A stretch of DNA of 10,954 bases, from positions 1 to 10,954 of the forward strand of contig JAATVS010000147.1 in assembly GCA_014523695.1 (NCBI GenBank), in the 5' to 3' direction. The notes below the pieces were generated by a model, which was given only the letters and a program-made list of their open reading frames with translations, ran no database searches and was not told where the DNA came from. Below, piece by piece: positions 7,045 through 10,954 of this stretch; position 1 is the stretch's first letter, and every line of letters starts with the position of its first letter. A program made the translations under genes and the position numbers. This DNA comes from Nitrososphaerales archaeon TH5895 (GTDB taxonomy: Archaea > Thermoproteota > Nitrososphaeria > Nitrososphaerales > Nitrososphaeraceae).

Positions 7045-7349
7045 AGAGCCTATCCGAAAACACCTCCTCTTCTGTAAGTGATCCAAGCACAAGCAAAATG
7101 TAACATTGCAGTATGATTCTCTACTTTTTTGTCCCATCTAATTAATAACCGTCTAAACCTGTTCATCCAAGAATGTATTCTTTCGACAATTCAATGTCTA
7201 GCTCTGTATCCAGATATCACTTTCATCTTATTGATACCTCTTTCATCTTCTCCTCCTCTTAATCTGATATGAATTGTATAACCATATTCTTCAAGTAATT
7301 CGTATACTTCAGGATAATCATTATCACAGTGAAATAAAACTACTAAAGG
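7045..7349 (-). mobile_element. Remnant of an IS5-type insertion sequence (transposase C-terminus)
   Basis: On the minus strand, from about 7349 to stop TAG 7052-7050, the frame reads CDNDYPEVYELLEEYGYTIH, then GYRARH, a TGA, IVERIHSWMNRFRRLLIRW and a tail with HFACAWITYRRGGVF. The block R-(W)-x-VER-x-HSW-x-NRFRRL-x-x-RW-x-K is the classic C-terminal DDE-region signature of IS5-family transposases, with the catalytic Glu in VER. At 7193-7191 a TGA stands where the family has TGG (Trp), so this copy is inactive. The 5' part of the transposase is missing or unrecognisable beyond 7349, and I could not find a matching inverted repeat for the end near 7045-7058 (gagcctatccgaaa). It is flanked by other gene relics. 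Confidence 0.75.
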
Positions 7350-7567
7350 GGCGCAGCTAACTTAAGAGCATGAATATAGTTACTGATATAACTTTTCTGA
7401 ACTTCGGATGAAATACCTCTTGAATCAGTCACAGTTAAAGAGATAATGAGATAATATTGTTTAATCAAAACACTGTAAATGGCGATTTCTAGGCTGCTTC
7501 TGAACTTGAATGAATTTGTCTGAAAGTTGCTTGTATGTGAAGCAACGTAATAATATTTAGAAATCAT
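7343..7567 (-). pseudogene. Transposase-like fragment next to the IS5 remnant
   Basis: A 74-codon minus-strand frame from ATG 7567 to TAG 7345-7343 reads MISKYYYVAS ... SLEIAIYSVLIKQYYLIISL, then TVTDSRG. The segment LEIAIYSxxxKQxxxxSLTVTD loosely resembles the strand region around the first catalytic Asp in IS4/IS5-type DDE transposases (IAxDxxTKxxxSLxVTD), although the Asp itself is absent. The frame overlaps the start of the IS5 C-terminal piece in another phase. It may thus be the degraded front half of the same element or a second, unrelated element. No promoter is apparent. Low confidence. Confidence 0.3.
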
Positions 7568-7689
7568 CTCTTTATGTGATTTCGATACAGTTTTGCCTAT
7601 CTACCGAATATTTATCTTTGTAACGGAATTTGGTATTTACAGTTCTTAATAAAAGATATTATTATTATTAAGTCTCCGAGACAGGAAAA

Positions 7690-7700
7690 CTTTTTATCTT
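7690..7700 (+). promoter_or_regulatory. TATA box for the haloperoxidase gene
   Basis: The sequence ctttttatctt is centred about 26 bases upstream of ATG 7721. This places the expected transcription start at the ATG itself and would put the alternative GTG at 7706 outside the transcript. Confidence 0.45.
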
Positions 7701-7720
7701 ACAGTGTGGACAAACTACGC

Positions 7721-9349
7721 ATGGGACGCCATGACGATGCGTATGAAATACGTGTTAAAGCTGCAAAAATAGCGAAAGATCGAGATTTTGAAGACGATCA
7801 TGAGAATAATGGTGAAGAAAATGAATATAAAGATGCTGACGGAAATAGAAATTTTATTGCTAATTATACAAAGGGGTTCAGACACCATCCTAAGACTGAT
7901 CGAGATGCAGGCGAGGTAATAAATCAGGATTATAGAAAGCTGGTTGAAGCGATGAAATCTGGAGATCCAGATGAATTTGGGAAACTTCCACTTGGAGGAG
8001 TTCCCCCTAATCCCCCCAGAAAACTCATTAGTCCACAAGCAGGACTTATGTTTGATCTAGAAGGCCCCGATTCTCAAGATATACCTATAAGGAAAGCCCC
8101 CAGAATTGATAGTGCAGAAGCAGCAGGAGAAATGGCTGAGTTATATTGGATGGCTTTATGTAGAGATGTACCATTTGGACAATTCGATTCAAATTCTATC
8201 ATTGACGAGGCGGTTACTGATTTATCGCCGACAAATTATAGTGACTTTCCTCACCCCTTTCCAAAACCTGGAAGTCCAGTAGAGCCTATAACTAGTAGTA
8301 CGATATTTAGAGGGGCAACACCAGGCGATCGGATCGGCCCGTATATATCCCAATTTTTGTATCAACCGATTCCATGGGGACCACAAAAATTAGAACAAGT
8401 ACAACGTAAAGTTAAGAGCGATAAAGATTATTTGACAAATTATGATTCATGGCTAAAATTTCAAGATGGCGAATCTATGTTTCCTGACGATGATTTAGAG
8501 ACAAATGAACGACCTATTCTTACTCCCCGCGATCTGGCACGTTACGTACATGTAGATGCTTTGTACCAGGCCTATCTTGGTGCTTGTTTAATATTGTTGG
8601 GGGACAAAAACAAGTTTGATCCACTTCTGTCATACCAGAACTCTGACACGCAAGATGGTTTTGCAGTATTTGGAGGGCCTCATATTCTATCACTAGTAAC
8701 AGAGGTAGCTACTCGAGCTTTGAAGGCAGTGTGGTTTCAAAAATGGGGTGTGCATAGACGGCTTCGGCCTGAAGCGTTTGGAGGGCTCATCCATAGACAG
8801 AAAAATAGGGATTCTCCATCTCCTGATACTGACCTGACACATCCTACCCCTGATTATCCTATTCACACTGAGATATTAGATTCCGCAGTACTGCCAAAGG
8901 TCTTTACTAAGTACAATTCCTACCTTCTTCCTCAAGCTTTTCCTGAAGGTTCTCCCACTCACCCTTCCTATGGAGCCGGTCATGCGACAGTGGCGGGTGC
9001 GTGTGTGACTATACTAAAAGCATGGTTTGACGAAGATGATACTACTAAGAATCCTAAAAGACCTAAAGCTGATGGAACTGGTATAGAAGATGCACCGCCC
9101 GGACTCTCACTAAAGGTGGGTGATGAATTGAATAAAGTAGCGGCTAACGTAGCCATAGGAAGAAATTGGGCCGGTGTACATTATCGTTCTGATTATATAG
9201 AATCAATAATATTGGGCGAAGAAATAGCCCTAGGCGTATTACAAGAACAAGCAACGTGTTACCACAAGGACGATCCCTTTGCTTGTAGGTTGACCAAATT
9301 TAACGGAAATCAGATCGAATTTAAGGGGCCTAAGATCATAGAGATCTGA
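7721..9349 (+). CDS. Vanadium-dependent haloperoxidase (PAP2 superfamily)
   Basis: Family members bind vanadate and use hydrogen peroxide to oxidise chloride, bromide or iodide to a hypohalous species. The related phosphatases use the same site for phosphate. The 542-residue product has the three active-site motifs in order. First comes QKWGVHRRLRPEAFGG (K341, R349, P350), then HPSYGAGHATVAGA (S416, G420, H421, the acid-base histidine), then IGRNWAGVHYRSD (R481, H487, the vanadate ligand, and D491). The first motif has seven residues between the Lys and Arg-Pro instead of the textbook six. The N-terminal third is helical and charged, and contains AAELYWMAL-like family helices (GEMAELYWMALCRDV). 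No signal peptide is visible, so the enzyme appears cytoplasmic. I chose ATG 7721 because a TATA box lies 26 bases upstream. The in-frame GTG at 7706 would add five residues. A repeat-protein gene follows after 164 bases. Halide specificity cannot be read from the sequence. Confidence 0.88.
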   Translation: MGRHDDAYEIRVKAAKIAKDRDFEDDHENNGEENEYKDADGNRNFIANYTKGFRHHPKTDRDAGEVINQDYRKLVEAMKSGDPDEFGKLPLGGVPPNPPRKLISPQAGLMFDLEGPDSQDIPIRKAPRIDSAEAAGEMAELYWMALCRDVPFGQFDSNSIIDEAVTDLSPTNYSDFPHPFPKPGSPVEPITSSTIFRGATPGDRIGPYISQFLYQPIPWGPQKLEQVQRKVKSDKDYLTNYDSWLKFQDGESMFPDDDLETNERPILTPRDLARYVHVDALYQAYLGACLILLGDKNKFDPLLSYQNSDTQDGFAVFGGPHILSLVTEVATRALKAVWFQKWGVHRRLRPEAFGGLIHRQKNRDSPSPDTDLTHPTPDYPIHTEILDSAVLPKVFTKYNSYLLPQAFPEGSPTHPSYGAGHATVAGACVTILKAWFDEDDTTKNPKRPKADGTGIEDAPPGLSLKVGDELNKVAANVAIGRNWAGVHYRSDYIESIILGEEIALGVLQEQATCYHKDDPFACRLTKFNGNQIEFKGPKIIEI

Positions 9350-9366
9350 TCATCATTCAGATTTTT
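9344..9366 (+). terminator. Hairpin plus T-run overlapping the haloperoxidase stop codon
   Basis: The arms atctga (9344-9349) and tcagat (9357-9362) can pair around the 7-base loop tcatcat, and five Ts follow (9362-9366). The left arm contains the stop codon TGA. The shape is that of an intrinsic terminator. If active, it would separate the haloperoxidase transcript from the downstream repeat-protein gene. Confidence 0.4.
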
Positions 9367-9513
9367 ATGAAATGGACATGATGTTGAATGAAGGTACGTT
9401 GAAAAGGTATATCAATAACCCAAACCCATCGAAGTCGGATAAAATAGTGGCTGAATGAATAATGAAGGTGCCTTTTCAGACTGCAATGCCACTCGATCGG
9501 ATTGCGGATAGCT

Positions 9514-10206
9514 ATGGGTGAGAATAACAATGAAGTACCAACAAAAGGATTAGATTTAAAAGATAATCCGCAGCTTTTATCTCCTCCGATTATCAAGGAA
9601 CCAGTATATAGTTGCGCTATATCAATTACTCTGCTGGCATTTGAACCCCATGCTGAAATAGACATAGAGATTGACGGAGTAATCCAAAATCCAGTACAGG
9701 TTGGATTTCCAATGCCAAACGGCGAGTCAATTCCTCTTTCCAACGCTCTGTCTACAGGACAACAGGTTCGTGCTAGACAACGCAATAGCTTGGCACAGAG
9801 TATTTGGTCCAACCACGTTGTTGTTCGTGCTCATACTGAAGACTATCCTGCCGGGCCTCCTAGGCCGCAAATAAACCCATCCCCTGTATTTCAGTGTGGT
9901 TCTAGGACTGGTGTGTCTAATTTACTAGACGGGGGTACAGTGTGGATAACAGCTGATGGCATAGAGGTGGGAAGAATTAAGGGTTGTAAGGAGCATCAAG
10001 GAGTAAATATTGATCCGGATTATGGAATAAATCAGCGGGTTAGGGCATGGTTTGAGATGTGCAACGATTCTAGTCCACCTTCGATTGAACATATCACCCA
10101 GGTACCACCATCTCCATTGACCATTCCTGGTATAGATCCAACATATGATGGTGGGGAACAGATTAGAATTACTAATGTGGTTAATGGTGCACGCGTCGAA
10201 ATATAG
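9514..10206 (+). CDS. Beta-rich repeat protein following the haloperoxidase, C-terminally truncated
   Basis: The 230-residue product has no signal peptide or membrane helix. It is rich in Pro, Gly and beta-formers and consists of modules. Module 1 (about residues 29-115) includes YSCAISITLLAFEPHAEIDI, a GFPMPNGESIPLS turn and TGQQVRARQR. Module 2 (about 125-205) starts FQCGSRTG and has GGTVWITADGIEVGRIKGC and INQRVRAWFEMC. Module 3 begins GGEQIRITNVVNGARVEI and then ends abruptly at TAG 10204-10206, which is followed by two more TAG codons. Modules 1 and 2 align roughly (Cys start, strand, G-V/T, VRA), so the third seems cut off after its first strands. I recall similar modular proteins in bacteria, sometimes near peroxidase genes, but cannot confirm it. 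Function unknown; binding of a glycan or partner protein would be a guess. An in-frame TTG at 9502 is a possible earlier start. No good TATA box lies close upstream, so it may be co-transcribed with the haloperoxidase. Confidence 0.65.
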   Translation: MGENNNEVPTKGLDLKDNPQLLSPPIIKEPVYSCAISITLLAFEPHAEIDIEIDGVIQNPVQVGFPMPNGESIPLSNALSTGQQVRARQRNSLAQSIWSNHVVVRAHTEDYPAGPPRPQINPSPVFQCGSRTGVSNLLDGGTVWITADGIEVGRIKGCKEHQGVNIDPDYGINQRVRAWFEMCNDSSPPSIEHITQVPPSPLTIPGIDPTYDGGEQIRITNVVNGARVEI

Positions 10207-10363
10207 TAGTAGTATGCAAAAGCCTCCATAGGGACTTATATGACTCACCCATGGAATTTTTATAAATTATATACATTCGTGTTCAAAATACTTAAAGATG
10301 AATCCAGATCCCTAAACAATTCTACTTAGCTATTCTGGAGTAGTACTAACTTAACCCTTGGGA

Positions 10364-10441
10364 TTACTGGCATTGAGTCTCTTTGGGTGATGCGAATACC
10401 TTCATCTTTATGATCATCGCGTCTAGTTTCTCATCGGTCAT
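10364..10441 (-). pseudogene. Short remnant ORF directly downstream of moaA
   Basis: An ATG at 10441-10439, four bases after the moaA stop codon, opens a 25-codon frame reading MTDEKLDAMIIKMKVFASPK and then ETQCQ before TAA 10366-10364. The first 20 codons look like the amphipathic start of a real protein (alternating charged and hydrophobic residues) and sit in the position of a translationally coupled operon partner. The rest is lost. I infer the 5' end of a deleted gene, though a genuine small protein cannot be ruled out. Confidence 0.35.
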
Positions 10442-10445
10442 GATA

Positions 10446-10954
10446 TTAACCACCTATTGTGTGCATCAAGTTCAGCGATGGTTTTAGCTTATTCGTCTTT
10501 ATGAGCTTGATTATGCCCTCAGGTTTTTTCTTTATGTTCTCAGTTATATTTTTCTTGATATAATATTCAGATTTTCCACTTCGCAGCATGCTAGCAAGGT
10601 CATGACCTGGATTCTCAAAAAGACACGTTAAAAGTCTACCGTCGGAAGTCAGCCTGATTCTATCACAATTGCCACAGAAAGGCTCGGTAATAGAAGGAAT
10701 AAATCCAATTATGCCTTTGCCATCAGCAAAAGAATAAAGCATAGCAGGATCCGTACTGTTTGTATTATGATCATTATTGGCGTGAGACATTTTCAAAGGT
10801 AAAATTTCCATCATTCTTTCACTAATTATTTTAACCATCTCCTTCTTACTAAAGACCAGATTTGATTGCCAAATCCCACTGCCATCTAGAGGCATGAATT
10901 CGATAAATCGTACTGTGTGCCCAGTATCTCGTGCAAAATTGGCAAAGTCTACTA
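10446..10954 (-). CDS. moaA: GTP 3',8-cyclase MoaA, C-terminal part (partial)
   Basis: MoaA is a radical-SAM enzyme that, with MoaC, turns GTP into cyclic pyranopterin monophosphate, the first step of molybdenum/tungsten cofactor synthesis in the cytoplasm. About 169 residues are inside the window and the frame runs off the right edge. Visible motifs are VRFIEFMPLDGSGIW, the C-terminal 4Fe-4S cluster motif FCGNCDRIRLTSDGRLLTC (C-x2-C-x13-C), which holds the GTP-binding cluster, and the C-terminal MHTIGG. The Gly-Gly end inserts into the active site in known MoaA proteins. The N-terminal radical-SAM cluster C-x3-C-x2-C lies outside the window. Nothing suggests damage. A remnant ORF begins four bases after the stop. 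The gene converges with the repeat-protein gene ending at 10206. Confidence 0.92.
   Translation of the reverse strand, partial: VDFANFARDTGHTVRFIEFMPLDGSGIWQSNLVFSKKEMVKIISERMMEILPLKMSHANNDHNTNSTDPAMLYSFADGKGIIGFIPSITEPFCGNCDRIRLTSDGRLLTCLFENPGHDLASMLRSGKSEYYIKKNITENIKKKPEGIIKLIKTNKLKPSLNLMHTIGG

Noticed and set aside
7030..7360. A complete insertion sequence with terminal inverted repeats
   Set aside because: Only the transposase C-terminus is present. I found no second copy of the end near 7045 and no target duplication.
9357..9812. Minus-strand 151-codon frame opposite the repeat protein
   Set aside because: Shadow of the plus-strand gene, whose repeats are visible. Its start region and composition look random.
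1..10954. CRISPR array, tRNA or rRNA genes
   Set aside because: No regularly spaced repeats and no tRNA- or rRNA-like conserved stretches were seen on either strand by eye.

Overview
The window looks like a chromosomal stretch from an ammonia-oxidising archaeon of the Nitrososphaeria (Thaumarchaeota), perhaps of the Nitrososphaera/Nitrosocosmicus type. This is inferred from four things: the high A+T content; start codons about 24-28 bases downstream of archaeal TATA boxes with no Shine-Dalgarno site (leaderless transcripts); a four-helix membrane family with paralogous copies that I associate with this group; and a cysteine-rich secreted paralogue pair. No rRNA or tRNA is present, so the assignment is only moderate.

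Layout. 1-1070 (minus): two tandem paralogues of a small secreted cysteine-rich protein. Only the first 14 codons of one are inside the window. Both have the same TATA box and the same signal-peptide start. 1191-1852 (minus): a broken AlbA_2/Schlafen-type gene. 1932-2537 (plus): an unrecognised helical protein. 2641-3165 (minus): a membrane-anchored protein with a carboxypeptidase-regulatory-like beta-sandwich. 3361-3471 (plus): a relic of the four-helix membrane family. 3932-5434 (minus): a type II NADH dehydrogenase whose N-terminal part carries two opposite one-base frameshifts. 6026-6529 (plus): an intact member of the four-helix family.

6532-7567 is a gene graveyard. It holds a frameshifted relic of a secreted protein (minus), a pentapeptide-repeat relic (plus), the C-terminal end of an IS5-type transposase with a nonsense codon (minus), and a further transposase-like fragment (minus). 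7721-9349 (plus) is an apparently intact vanadium-dependent haloperoxidase (PAP2 superfamily) with all three active-site motifs. It is followed by 9514-10206 (plus), a repeat protein of beta-rich modules whose third module is cut short. 10446-10954 (minus) is the C-terminal half of moaA (molybdenum cofactor biosynthesis), with a 25-codon remnant ORF 4 bases downstream.

Functional picture. The genes are mostly single units with their own promoters rather than one pathway. The clearest functional unit is the haloperoxidase with its repeat-protein neighbour. The other main message is decay: at least five genes carry frameshifts, nonsense codons or truncations. Whether these are real or base-calling errors decides, for example, whether the NADH dehydrogenase works.
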